From the NCBI RefSeq assembly GCF_047663525.1, contig NC_092603.1, positions 661,501 to 725,500 of the forward strand: DNA of 64,000 nt, given 5' to 3'. Shown piece after piece: positions 32,115 through 62,987 of the stretch (its first letter is position 1; each line of letters begins with the position of its first letter). The translations under genes were made by a program, and so were the position numbers. The notes under the pieces were generated by a model. It searched no databases. It saw only the letters and a list, made by a program, of their open reading frames with translations, and had not been told where the DNA came from. The DNA comes from Anas platyrhynchos. Its lineage: Eukaryota > Chordata > Aves > Anseriformes > Anatidae.

Positions 32115-33580
32115 TGGCAGGGCCACCCCAAAATGTCCCCCAAGACCCCAAAATGTCCCCATGGGACCCCAAAGTGTCCCCCAAGATCCCAAAATGTCCC
32201 CCAAGATCCCAAAATATCCCCCCAGGACCCCAAAATGTCCCCTAGACCCCAAAATGCTCCCCAAAACCCCAAAATGTCCCCCAATATCCCAAAATGTTCC
32301 CCAGGACCCCAAAATGTCCCCATGGCACCCCAAAATGTCCCCCAAGATCCCAAAATGTTCCCCAGGACCCCAAAATGTCCCCATGGCACCCCAAAATGTC
32401 CCCCAAGATCCCAAAGTGTCCCCCAAGACCCCAAAATGTCCCCCCAGGACACCAAAATGTCCCCCAAGACCCCGAAATGTCCCCCAAGATCCCAAAGTGT
32501 CTCCCAAGACCCCAAAATGTCCCCCCAGGACACCAAAGTGACCCCCAAGATCCCAAAATGTCCCCCAAGACCCCAAAGTGTCCCCCAAGATCCCAAAATG
32601 TCCCGCAAGACCCCAAAGTGACCCCCAAGACCCCAAAATGTCCCCCCGGGACACCAAAGTGACCCCCAAGACCCCAAAATGTCACCCCGGGACCCCAAAA
32701 TGTCCCCCAAGACCCCGAAATGTCACCCCAAGACCCCAAAGTGTCCCCCAAGACCCCAAAATGTCCCCCAGGACCCCAAAATGCCCCCCAAGACCCCAAA
32801 GTGTCCCCCAGGACCCCAAAATGTCCCCTAAGACCTCAAAATGTCACCCCAAGACCCCAAAGTGTCCCCCAAGGCCCCGAAATGTCCCCCAAGACCCCAA
32901 AGTGTCCCCCAAGACCCCAAGATGTCCCCCAAGATCCCAAAGTGTCCCCCAAGACCCCAAAGTGTCACCCCAGGACCCCAAAATGTCACCCCAGGACCCC
33001 AAAATGTCCCCCAAGACCCCAAAATGTCACCCCGGGACCCCAAAATGTCCCCATGTGACCCCAAAATGACCCCCAAGACCCCAAAATGTCCCCCAGGACC
33101 CCAAAACGTCCCCCCAAGACCCCAAAGTGTCACCTTGGGACCCCAAAGTGACCCCCAAGACCCCAAAATGTCCCCCAAGACCCCGAAATGTCCCCCCAGG
33201 ACCCCAATGTGACCACCAAGACCCAAAGTGACCCCCAAGACCCCAAAGTGTCCCCCAAAACCCAAATGTGACCCCCAAGACCCCAAAATGACCCCCAGGA
33301 CCCCAATGTGACCCCCAAGATCCCAAAGTGACCACCAAGACCCCAAAATGTCCCCCAAGACCCCAAAATGTCACCCCGGGACCCCAAAGTGCCCCCCAAG
33401 ACCCCAAAATGTCCCCATGGGACCCCAATGTGACCTCCAGGACCCCAAAGTGTCACCCCGGGACCCCAAAATGTCCCCCAAGATCCCAAAATGTCACCCC
33501 GGGACCCCAAAATGTCCCCCAGGACCCCAAAGTGACCCCCAAGACCCCAAAATGTCCCCATGGGACATTGGGGTCACATT
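32115..33580. repeat. Intergenic minisatellite (AAGACCCCAAAATGTCCCCC)
   Basis: Units of 17-20 bp of the type CAAGACCCCAAAATGTCCCC, with AAGTGACCCCC variants. No gene is seen. Confidence 0.9.
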
Positions 33581-35155
33581 GGGGTCATGGGGTGCCCTTG
33601 ACCCTTTTGGGGTCACCTGGGGACCCCAAGACCCCTTTGGGGACCCCAAATTCCCTTTAGGGTCACCCCAAGGCCACCAAGCGCCCGTGTCCCTTTTGGG
33701 GTCACTTTGGGGTCACCGGGTGCCCGTGACCCTTTTGGGGTCACCTGGGGGTCACCAGCGCCCCTTTTAGGGTCACCTGGGGGCGTGTCCCTTTTTGGGG
33801 TCACCCCCTCGTCCCTCCCCCCCCCCCCCCAAAAGATTGGGGTCAGGGCGGCGCCGGCAGCGCCCAGGGTGGGGTCCCCTGGGGCTGGGGTGGGGACGGG
33901 GGACGCGGGATTTGGGGTGGGATTGGGATTTTGGGGGGGGGATTAGGATTTTGGGGGGGGGATTAGGATTTGGGGGAGGGATTAGGGGTGGGGTTAAGGA
34001 TTTGGGGTGAGATTAGGATTTTTTTGGGGGGGGATTAGGATTTTAGGGGTGGGATTGGGATTTGGGGTGGGGTTAAGGATTTGGGGTGGGATTGGGATTT
34101 TGGGGGGGGGATTAGGATTTGGGGGGGGGGATTAGGATTTGGGGGAGGGATTAGGGGTGGGGTTAAGGATTTGGGGTGGGATTGGGATTTTTTGGGGGGG
34201 GATTGATATTTGGGGGGGGGATTAGGATTTGGGGTGGGGTTAAGGATTTGGGGGGGGATTGGGATTTTTGGGGGGGGCTTGGGATTTTTTTGGGAGGTCC
34301 CAAGGATTTGGGGGAGTTCTTGGGATTTTTTGGGGGGGGTCTTGGGATTTGGGGGGGGTCTTGGGATTATTTGGGGGGGTCCTGGTGTTTGGGGGGAGTT
34401 TTGGGATTTTTTTGGGGGGGTCTTCGGATTTTTTTGGGGGGTGTCTTGGGATTTTTGGGGGGGTCCCAAGGATCTGGGGGGACCTTGGGATTTTTTGGGG
34501 GGGGAAATTGGGATGTTTTGGGGGGGGTCTTTGGATTTTGGGGGGGTCTTGGGATTTTTTTGGAGGGCCTTATATTTTTTTGGGGGGGGGTCTTGGGATT
34601 TTTGGGGGGGTCCCAAGTATTTGGGGGGGTCTTGGAATTTTTTTGGGGGTTCTTATATTTTTTTGGGGGGGTCTTGGGATTTGGGGGGGGTCTTGGGATT
34701 TTTTTGGAGGGCCTTAGGATTTTTTGGGGGGGGGGGGTCTCGGGGTTTTTTGGGGGTGGTCTTGGGATTATTTGGGGGAGTCCTGGTGTTTGGGGGGAGT
34801 TTTGGGATTTTTTGGGGGGGGTCCTAGGGACTGGGGGGGTCTTGGGATTTGGGGGTGGTCCTAGGGCTTTGGGGGGGGTCTTAGGATTTTTTGGGGGGGG
34901 TCCCAAGGATCTGGGGGGGCCTTGGGATTTTTGGGGGGGGTCTTGGGATTTTTTTGGGGGGGTCTTGGGATCAAAGCGGGGGGTCTGGGGGGGTCCCGAG
35001 GGCGTTGGGGGGGGGGTTAAGGGGGATTTTGGGGGGGTTTAGGGGGATTTTGGGGGTGTGGGGGGGGTTGGGGGGCTTTGGGGGGGTTTTGGGGGGGTTT
35101 TGGGGGTTTTGGGGGTTTTTGGGGGGATTTTGGGGGGGGGGTCCTGAGATGCTGT
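33580..35155. repeat. Intergenic G-rich minisatellites
   Basis: Three successive families: TTTTGGGGTCACCTGGGG (33580-33810), GGGGATTAGGATTTGGGG (33910-34270) and GGGTCTTGGGATTTTTTTGG (34270-34980), ending in TTTGGGGGGG runs. No ORF is credible. Confidence 0.85.
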
Positions 35156-35159
35156 AGGG

Positions 35160-35640
35160 GGGGGGGCCACCCCCAAATCCCCCCCCCCCCCCTGCTCCAC
35201 CCCCCCACGTCCCCACGGTGGCGCTGCGGGGGCGACCCTACAATAACAAACCCCTCCCCCCCCCAAACCCCACCCCCCAAAAAACCCCTCCCCCCCCCAA
35301 ACCCCACCCCCCCAACCCCCCCCTAACCCCCCCCCCTTTTTTTATCCCCCCCCCCCTTCCCCTTCCCGTACACAAAGACCCCCCCCAAAATCCCTTTTTT
35401 TTTAATTTTTGGGGGGGGGGCAGGGATCGGGGGGGCCTCCCACACCTCATCCCCCCCCCCTGGCCCCCCCCACCCCTTTTTTTGCCCCCCCCCGGATGCC
35501 CGAGGCCCCCCCCGGATGCTCCCCCCCCCTAAAGCCGGGTTCCGGGCGGATTTTTTGGGCGTTCAAACCCCGCCCCCCCCCTTCCAAAAATTTTAATTTT
35601 TTTTTTTGTTTCAACCCCCCCGGACCCTAAAGGAAAGGAA
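35160..35640. other. Low-complexity spacer with one stray hairpin-array element
   Basis: C- and G-runs with a single CCTACAATAACAAA at 35236-35249, the core of the VARS2 intron array more than 30 kb away. No gene is seen. Confidence 0.6.
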
Positions 35641-35689
35641 TCAAGGGGGGGGGCGCTTCTCGTGTCCCCCCCCCCCGGAGGAAAAGCCG

Positions 35690-35753
35690 CTTTTATCCCC
35701 CCCCCCCCCCCCCCTTCATCCCCTTTAAGCCGCAGCCGCTCCGGAGCCCGCGG
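35690..35753 (+). promoter_or_regulatory. PPP1R18: Probable PPP1R18 promoter and non-coding first exon
   Basis: A CTTTTATCC and a CTTTAAGCC element precede a short GC-rich stretch that ends in a strong donor (GCGG|GTGAGTT, exon end 35753). The next acceptor in the gene lies two bases before the ATG at 37427, so a non-coding first exon is required. This site is my best candidate. Confidence 0.45.
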
Positions 35754-36124
35754 GTGAGTTACGAGGGGGGGGGGCGGGGGGGGGGCGCGGGGGGGGGTCC
35801 GAGGGTGAGGGGGGGGGGTCCCGGGGGTCCTGGGGGGGGGTCCCCAAATTTTGGGCCCCCCCCGATTTTTTTTGACTAAAGGGAGGGGCGTTTTGGATGC
35901 GCCCCCCCCCCCCCCACGAGGCACGCCCTGAATTTTGGGGGGGGGGGGGGGAGGATTTTGGGGGCCCCCCCCCCGGGTTTAAATTTGGGGAGGGGGCACG
36001 GGAAGGGGGGGAGAGGTTGGGGGGGGGTCGTTGTCACCCCCTGTCCCCCCCCCGCCCCCGGTTTTGTCCCCATCTCTGTGTCCCCCCCCCCCCCTTTTCC
36101 CGGTGCCGCCACGCTGCCGGAGCC

Positions 36125-37420
36125 GGGCTGGTGGCCCCCGGCCCCCCCCTGGTAGCCCCCAGCCCCCCCTGGTAGCCCCCAGCCCCTCTTGGTGGCCCCC
36201 AACCCCTCCTGGTGGCCCTGGTGGCCCCCGGTCCCCCCCAGTAGCCCCCGGCCCCTTCTGGTAGCCCCCATCCCATCCTGGTAGCCCCCATCCCCTCTTG
36301 GTGGCCCCCATCCCATCCTGGTAGCCCCCGGTCCCCCCCGGTAGCCCCCAGCCCCCCCCTGGTAGCCCCCAGCCCCTCCTGGTGGTCCCCCGCCCCATCC
36401 TGGTGGCCCTTGTCCCTGTTTTACTGGTCCCTGTCCCCTCTTGGTGGCCCTGGTGGCCCTTGACCTCCTCCTGGTAGCCCCCATCGCCTCTTGGTGGCCC
36501 CCAACCCCCTCCTGGTGGTCCTTGTCCCTGTTCTGGTGGCCCCCGACCCCATCCTGGTGGCCCTGGTGGCCCCCAACCCCCTCCTGGTAGCCCCCACACC
36601 CTCCTGGTAGCCTCCATCCCCATTCTGGTGGTCCTGGTGGGCCCTATCCCCTTCCTGGTGACCCCAAACCCTTCACCCCCGACCCCCGTTGACCCCAAAT
36701 CCTTCACCCCCACCCTTGATGACCCCAAACCCTTCATCCCCAATTTTGATGACCCCAAACCCTTCACCCCTGACCCCCATTGACCCCAAAACCTTCATCC
36801 CAATCATTGATGACCCCAAAACCTTCCCCCCCACCCCAGTTGACCCCAAAACCTTCCTCCCAATTATTGATGATCCCACCATCCCCATCCTTGATGACCC
36901 TAAAATCTTCAACCCAATCGTTGATGACCCCCAAACCCTTCAGCTCTACCCTTGATGACCCCAAACCCTTCACCCCCGACCCCCGTTGACCCCAAATCCT
37001 TCACCCCAACTTTGATGACCCCAAAACCTTCTTCCCAATCGTTGATGACCCCAAAACCTTCAACCCAATCGTTGATGACCCCAAAACCTTCAACCCAACT
37101 TTTATGACCCCAAATCTTCACCCCCAAGCCCTGTTGACTCCAAAACCTTCACCCCCAACCCCCATTGACCCCAAACCCTTCACCCCCAATTTTGATGACC
37201 CCAAATCCTTCCCCCCCAACCCCCGTTGACCCCAAAACCTTCACTTGATGACCCCAAACCCTTCACCACCAACCCCCGTTGACTCCAAACCCTTGATGAC
37301 CCCAAAACCTTCAACCCAACCATTGATGACCCCAAACCCTTCACCCCCATCCTTGATGACCCCAAACCCTTCACCCCAAACCCCCGTTGACCCCAAAACC
37401 CTTCACCTCAACCTGACCCC
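36125..37420 (+). repeat. PPP1R18 5' intron minisatellites
   Basis: Two families: GGTAGCCCCCAGCCCCTCCT (36125-36660) and TTGATGACCCCAAACCCTTC with CACCCCCAA (36660-37420), the latter in units of about 25-30 bp. Confidence 0.85.
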
Positions 37421-37426
37421 ACAGCG

Positions 37427-40400
37427 ATGGCGGTTCCGGGCTGGAAGCTGCAGCTCCTGGAGCGGCGGCGCCGGGAGGAGGAGGCGGCGCGGCGCCGGGA
37501 ACGGGAACAACGCGAGCGGGCGGCCCAGCTCCCCCCCTGGAAACGGGAGCTACTGGAACGGCGCCGGGCCAAACTGGGAGGGCTGGGGGGGTCCCGAGGA
37601 ACCGGGGGGGGGTCCCCGGCGGCGGCGTTGAGCCGGAGCGCCGAGGGGTTGGAGAAGTGCGGGGACAACGAGGACACCCCCGGGGTTGTCCCCGGCGGGG
37701 GGGGGCGCGTCAGTCGCTTGCTCGGGCGTTTCGCCCCCCCCCGGCCCCCCGGGCGCTCGCTCAGCACCGAGGGGGTCCCCGAATGTCACCCCCCAGGGGG
37801 GGATGGGGACGGAGGGGGAGTGGGGGACAAGGAGGGCGGGGGGGGTGAGGAGGGGTTGGGGGCGGTTGAGGGGTTGGGGACAAAAAAGGGGTTGGGGACA
37901 GCGGAGGGGTTGGGGACAACTGAGGGAAGGGGGGCGGTTGAGGGGTTGGGGACAAAAAAGGGGTTGGGGACAGTTGAGGGTTTGGGGACACCGAAGGGTT
38001 TGGGGACAACGAAGGGTCTGGGGACAAGCAAGGATTTGGGGACAGTTGAGGGGCAGGGGACAACGAAGGGTTTGGGGACAACCAAGGGTCTGGGGGCAAG
38101 CAAGGATTTGGGGACAGGTGAGGGACAGGGGACAACGAAAAATTTGGGGACAACCGAGGGCCAGGGGACAAGTGAGGGCCAGGGGACCACCGAGGGCCAG
38201 GGGACAACCGAAGGCCATCAGGTGGCTGTCCCCAAGCCCCCCGGCGTGGCCACCAGCCCGGTGACAAGCGGTGGCCAAAGCAAGGAGCTGGGGACGGCCG
38301 AGGGGACAGTGAGGGGGCTGGTGAGGTCCTGGGCGGTGGCCGAGGGCCGGGGGGGGACAACGGGTGGCCACGAGGGCTTGGGGACAGCCGAGGGACAGGG
38401 GACGGGCAGGGGAGGTGGGGGGGCCACAACGGTGGCCATGACGCCCTCAACAGTGGCCGTGACGGCCTCAACAACGGTCGAGAGGCCTACGGTGGCCACG
38501 ACGCCCTCAACGGTGGCCATGACGTCGTCAACGGTGGCCATGACGTCATCAACGATGACCGTGACGTCCTCAACGGCCACCACGCCCTCAACGGTGGCCA
38601 CCACACCCTCAACAACAGCCGTGAGGCCTACGGCGGCCATGACGCCCTCAACGTCAACAATGAGGCCTACAGCGGCCATGACGCCCTCAACGGTGCCACC
38701 AACGACGTCCCCAACGCCCTCAACGGTGTCCCCGACACCCTCAACACCCCCAACTCCTTCAGCACCCCCGCCCCCCTCAACGACAGCCATGACGCCCCCA
38801 ACGACGTCTTCGACACCCCCGACGACGGCGGCAAGGCCTACGGCGGCCATGACACCCTCAACGTCAACAATGAGGCCTACGGCGGCGGTGACACCCTCAA
38901 CGGTGCCACCAACGACGTCCCCGACGCCCTCAACGCCCCCAACTCCTTCAGCACCCCCGCCCCCCTCAACGACAGCCATGACGCCCCCAACGACGTCTTC
39001 GACACCCCCCACGACGGCGGCGAGGCCTGCGGCGGCCACGACGCCCTCGCCAGCGGCCATGACGCCCTCAACGTCAACAATGAGGCCTATGGCGGCGGTG
39101 ACGCCCTCACCCCCCTCGGTGCCACCCCCGGCGGCCGTGACACCCCCGGCGGCGGTGACGCCGGCGCCGGGGCGTGGGGAGGGAGGCGCCGGGGAGGGCC
39201 CGACGCCGGGGGGGCCCAGCGGGCCGGCGGCCATGCGAGGGGCTCCCCGCCGCGAGCCCGGCCCCCCGCCGCCGGCCCACCCGGCCCTTCAACGCCGCAG
39301 CGGCAACACCATCACCGTACGGCCCCGGCGAGGGGGGACCACCGAGGGGGGGTCCCCGGCTGTCCCCACGCCCCCCGCGCCCCCCGTCGCCCCCCCGGGG
39401 CCCCCCAAAAAGCGGTACCCCACGGCCGAGGAGATCCAGGTCATCGGTGGCTACCTGGCCCTGCCCCGTTCCTGCCTGGCCAAGAACGACCCCCACCGTA
39501 AAAAGGTAGGGGCACCGCGTCCCCCCCCCGTGTCCCCCCCCCGTGTCCCCACCGTGTCCCCCGGTGGCACCCCGAGACATCCTGGGGCCCCTTGTGGTTT
39601 GTTTTGTTCCCCTTTCCGTGTCCCCAACCCCATCCCGTGTCCCCATCCCCGTCCCCATCCTCGTTTCCCTGCCCCCCCCCCCCCAGTCCCCCAAATTTTA
39701 TTTTTTATTTTTTTTGGGGGGGGTGCAACGGGGCCCCCCCGTTACCCAGAATCCTTTGGGGCACCCCAAAAACAGGAACCCACACGGGGGGGGGAGGATG
39801 GGGGGGGGGGAAGGAAGCGGTTGCGGTGGTGGCAGGGAGGGGACACGAGGGTCCCCTGCCCCCCTCCCCCCCTTTCCTCTTCCCATTCCCCGCTCACCGT
39901 AGGGCCGCGTGACCCCCCCCCCCACCCCCCCCCCGCTCGTTAATGGCTTGACGTTAATTGCGATTAAGCTGGGAGGGGATTAATTACCATGGGAATCCTT
40001 ATGGGGGGGGGGGACACGTCAATGTTGGTCCCCGCTGTGGTGTCCCTGTCCCCATGGGGTGTCCCAAAACGTCCCAAAATGTTCCCAAAATGTCCCAAAA
40101 CATCCCCAAAATGTCCCAATATGTCCCAAAATGGCCCAAAATGGCCCAAAATGGCCTAAAATGTCCCAAAACACCACCGAAACGGCTCCCAAACATCCCC
40201 AAACATCCCTCAAACGTACCCAAAGCATCCCAAAATGTCCCAAAACGTTCCCAAAATGTCCCCAACCCCATGCTGACCCCCCCGTGTCCCTGTCCCATGG
40301 CATCCCCATCCCCATGGGGTCTTTGGGTGTCCCAAAACGTCCTGAAACATCCCCAAAATGCCCCAAAACGTCCCCCAAATGTCCCCAAATGCCCCAAAAC

Positions 40401-42043
40401 ATCCCAAATGCCCCCAAATGTCCCCCCAAAATGTCCCAAAACGTCCCCAAAACATCCCCAAATGTCCCCAAACGCCCCCCAAATGCCCCCAAATGCCCTC
40501 AAACACCCTGAAACACCGCAAACCATCCCAAAACGTCCCCCAAAACGTCCCCAAACGTCCGCAAACATCCCAAAACGCCCCCAAAACATCCCCAAATGCC
40601 CCAAAATGCCCTCAAAATGACCCAAAACACCCCCAAAACATCCCAAACGTTCCCCCAAAACATCCCAAAACGTCCCCAAAACATCCCAGAAGTCCCCAAA
40701 TGTCCCCCAAAATGTCCCCAAATGTCCCCAAACGCCCTAAATGCCCCCCAAACGCCACCAAAACACCGCAAACCATCCCAAAACGTCTCCAAACATCCCC
40801 AAACGTCCCCCCAAACATCCCCAAACATCCGTAAACATCCCAAAACGCCCCCAAAACATCCCCAAATGCCCCCAAAACATCCCCAAAACACCGCAAAACG
40901 TCCCCAAACGTCCCCAGGTGTCCCCAAATGCCCCAAAACATCCCAAATGTCCCCAAGTGTACCCCCAAAATGTCCCCGAAATGTCCCCGAAACATCCCAA
41001 AACGTCCCCAAACGTCCCTAAATGCCCCCAAACGCCTCCCAAATGCCCCAAAGCATCCCCAAAACGTGCCCCAAAACGCCCCCAAACACCCCCAAACACC
41101 CCAAAACGTCCCCAAAACGCCCCCAACCTCGTGCTGACCCCCCCCCCGTGTCCCATTTCCCCCCCCCCAGCTGAAAATTTGGTTCAGCGAGCGGGAGCTG
41201 GAGCGCACCTTCTGCTACCCCTCCGAGGGGGCTCTGCTGGCGGCCTGGGGCCCCCCCGAGGAACCCACGCCCCCCCCGGCCCCCCCCGGGCCCCCCGAGG
41301 AAGAGGAGGATGAAGACGACCCCCCCCTGGCACGGGGGCTGCCGGGGGGGCTGCGGGCCCGCGCCCTGCTCGTGGGTGAGTGGGTGTCCGGGGGGGGTCC
41401 CAAAGGGGTTTGGGGTGGGTTGGGGGTCTCTAGGGGGGGATTTGGGGGGTCTGAGGGGGGGGTTGGGGTCTCTAGGGGGGGATTTGGGGGGTCTGAGAGG
41501 GGGGGTTGGGGTCTCTGGGGGGGATTTGGGGGGGGTTGGAGGGGGTTGGGGGTGTCTAGGGGGGATTTGGGGGGTCTGAGGGGGGGCTGGGGGTCTCTGG
41601 GGGGGGATTTGGGGGGGGTTGGAGGGGGTTGGGGGTCTCTGTGGGGGGATTTGGGGGGTCTGAGGGGGGATTTGGGGTCTCTGCGGGGGGTTGGGGGGGT
41701 CTGAGGGTCCTCTGAAGGGGGTCTAGGGGGTCTTGGGGGGGTTTTAGGGTCTCCTGGGGGGGCTAGAAGGGTTCTGGGGGGGGTTAGGATCTGCTGGGGG
41801 GGTTTAGGGTCCCCTGGGGGGGTTTAGGGCCCCTGCTGGCTTTTTTTCTGGGGGGGTCCTGGGGTGCCCTGAGGGATTTTGGGGGGTCCAGCGTCCTCTG
41901 GGAGATCTGGGGGGGGGGCAGGGGGGATTTTGGGGCGGGTTTAGGGTTTCACGAGGGATTTGAGGGGGGGTCCTGGGGGGGTTTTTGAGGCGCTCACCCC
42001 CCTTTTTTCCCCCCCTCTTCCAGACGAATCCTGCCGGCGGTAA
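37427..42043 (+). CDS. PPP1R18: PPP1R18, phostensin (PP1 F-actin targeting subunit)
   Basis: Targets protein phosphatase 1 to F-actin. Coding exons 37427-39505, 41171-41375 and 42024-42043 give 767 residues. The N-terminus (MAVPGWKLQLLERRR, then LPPWKRELLERRRAKLG) matches the human phostensin start as I recall it. The C-terminal region has PKKRYPTAEEIQVIGGYL, then KIWF at residues 695-698, in the position of the PP1-docking KISF motif of human, then an acidic stretch and the final DESCRR, identical to the human end. The middle is replaced by two VNTRs: GLGT(K/A/T)(K/E) hexads (about residues 140-265) and a Thr/Pro/Ser/Met-rich block (about 335-565). The exon begins with an acceptor two bases before the ATG. 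Opposite-strand and other-frame ORFs are shadows. Confidence 0.93.
37850..38220 (+). repeat. PPP1R18: PPP1R18 coding VNTR 1 (18 bp)
   Basis: Units of the type GGTTTGGGGACAACGAAG encode GLGTTK/GLGTAE hexapeptides. They interrupt the ordinary phostensin sequence and are in frame. Confidence 0.85.
38430..39130 (+). repeat. PPP1R18: PPP1R18 coding VNTR 2 (Thr/Pro/Met-rich)
   Basis: Units encode AMTPST, VAMTSST and TPPTPSAPPPPS. A higher-order segment of about 220-240 bp (TMRPTAAMTPSTVPPTT onward) is present twice, near 38665 and 38865. Confidence 0.85.
40040..41135 (+). repeat. PPP1R18 intron minisatellite
   Basis: CCCCAAAACGTCCCAAAATG type 10-12 bp units, lying between 39505 and 41171. The segment 39506-40040 is mixed low-complexity sequence with nothing recognisable. 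Confidence 0.85.
41376..42023 (+). repeat. Last PPP1R18 intron, G-rich repeat
   Basis: GGGGGGATTTGGGGGGTCTG units up to about 41700, then looser G-rich sequence. It ends in a pyrimidine tract before the acceptor at 42023. Confidence 0.8.
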
Positions 42044-42596
42044 CCCCAGCCCTGGGGGGGGGTCTCGCTGGTGGGACCCCCCCTAAACGGGGCAGGACGC
42101 GCGGACCCCGACCCCAAAATGTGGCTGGGGGGGGGGGGGGGGCTCAGCTTCCCCCTCCCCCCCCCCCTTTTTTTATAGCTTTCTTTTTTAATTAGCAGCA
42201 TCCGGGGGGGGGGGAGGGGGGGGATTTTTCTTAACGAGGTTTTTAGCCTAATTAAGGGCTTTTTATAGCCGGGGGGGGGGGGATTTGTCAGTATTGGGTC
42301 AGCCGGAGGTGGCCCAGTTAGGAACTGGGCCAGGCCCAGTTTGGGACTGGGCCAACTGGGGCCAAAGCCAAGCAGTATTAATGGAGGGGGGGAGGATAAT
42401 GGGGGGGGGGGGGGGCTTGTGGGCGGGGCCTTTTTTTGTAGGCGGGGCCACGGAGGGAGGCGGGGCTTCCTGGTTTATGTGGGGGGGGCTGGGGGGGGCT
42501 TCATGATGCGGTTTTGGGGGGGGGGAGGCGATGATGAAAGGGGGGGGGTGAGGAAGAGGAGGGTGAGGGGGCACAAAATGGCTGGCGGGGGGTAGG

Positions 42597-43157
42597 CCGC
42601 AGCCAAGCCTGCGGCCTGGTGTCGTTGCTATGGAAACGCAGCCTGAGGCCTGGTGTCGTTGCTATGGAAATGAAGCCTGAGGCCTAGTTCTGTTGTCATG
42701 GAAACTAAGCCTGAGGCCTGGTGTTGTTGCTATGGAAACGAAGCCTGCGGCCTGGTCCTGTTGCTATGGAAACGAAGCCTGCGGCCTGGTGTTGTTGCTA
42801 TGGAAACGAAGCCTGAGGCCTAGTTCTGTTGCTATGGAAACGAAGCCTGCGGCCTGGTGTTGTTGCTATGGAAACGAAGCCTGAGGCCTGGTGTTGTTGC
42901 CATGGCAACGAGGCCCTCGGCCTATCCCTGTTGCCATGGCAACGCAGCCTGCGGCCTGCTCCTGTTGCTATGGAAACGAAGCCTGAGGCCTGGTGTTGTT
43001 GCCATGGCAACAAGGCCCTCGGCCTAGCCCTGTCGCCATGGCAACGCAGCCTGCGGCCTGCTCCTGTCGCCATGGTGATGGAGCCTGCGGCCTGGCCCTG
43101 TTGCCATAGCAACGCAGCCTGCAGCCTGCTCCCATCACCATAGCAACGCAGCCTGTA
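42597..43157 (+). promoter_or_regulatory. Tandem array of 16 RFX X-box-like palindromes
   Basis: A 34-bp unit repeats about 16 times. Each begins with GTTGCTATGGAAAC or GTTGCCATGGCAAC (the perfect palindromic RFX consensus) and continues with a GCCTGCGGCCTGGT-type spacer. The array lies between the PPP1R18 stop and the DHX16 promoter, perhaps inside the PPP1R18 3' UTR. Binding is inferred from the consensus. Confidence 0.8.
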
Positions 43158-43171
43158 CCATGAAAAACACC

Positions 43172-43177
43172 AATAAA
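43172..43177 (+). terminator. PPP1R18: Candidate PPP1R18 poly(A) signal
   Basis: AATAAA follows the X-box array. It is the first canonical hexamer I see after the PPP1R18 stop at 42043, implying a 3' UTR of about 1.1 kb that would contain the array. Confidence 0.4.
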
Positions 43178-43309
43178 AACGAGACAACGGTGGCCGTGCC
43201 GAGTCGGGGAGCCACGGCGGGGCTGGGGTCGCTTTTTACTATTGTGGGGGGCTCAGTTTATATGGGGGGGGGGGCTCGGTTTGCGCGGCAGCGCACTTTT
43301 CTCATTTTA

Positions 43310-43403
43310 TTGCGCTCCTACACGGGGTATTACGGTAGAGGGAGGCGGCGCGGCGCATGCGCGCTGCGCTGCTACGGGGGGGCACGGCGCATGCGCAGCC
43401 AAG
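43310..43403 (+). promoter_or_regulatory. DHX16: DHX16 promoter with two NRF1 sites
   Basis: Two perfect GCGCATGCGC palindromes (43353-43362 and 43387-43396) match the NRF1 consensus. The start codon itself sits in CAAGATGGCGGC, a YY1-type element. There is no TATA box close to the ATG. This is a typical CpG housekeeping promoter. Confidence 0.75.
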
Positions 43404-62987
<19,584 letters not shown>

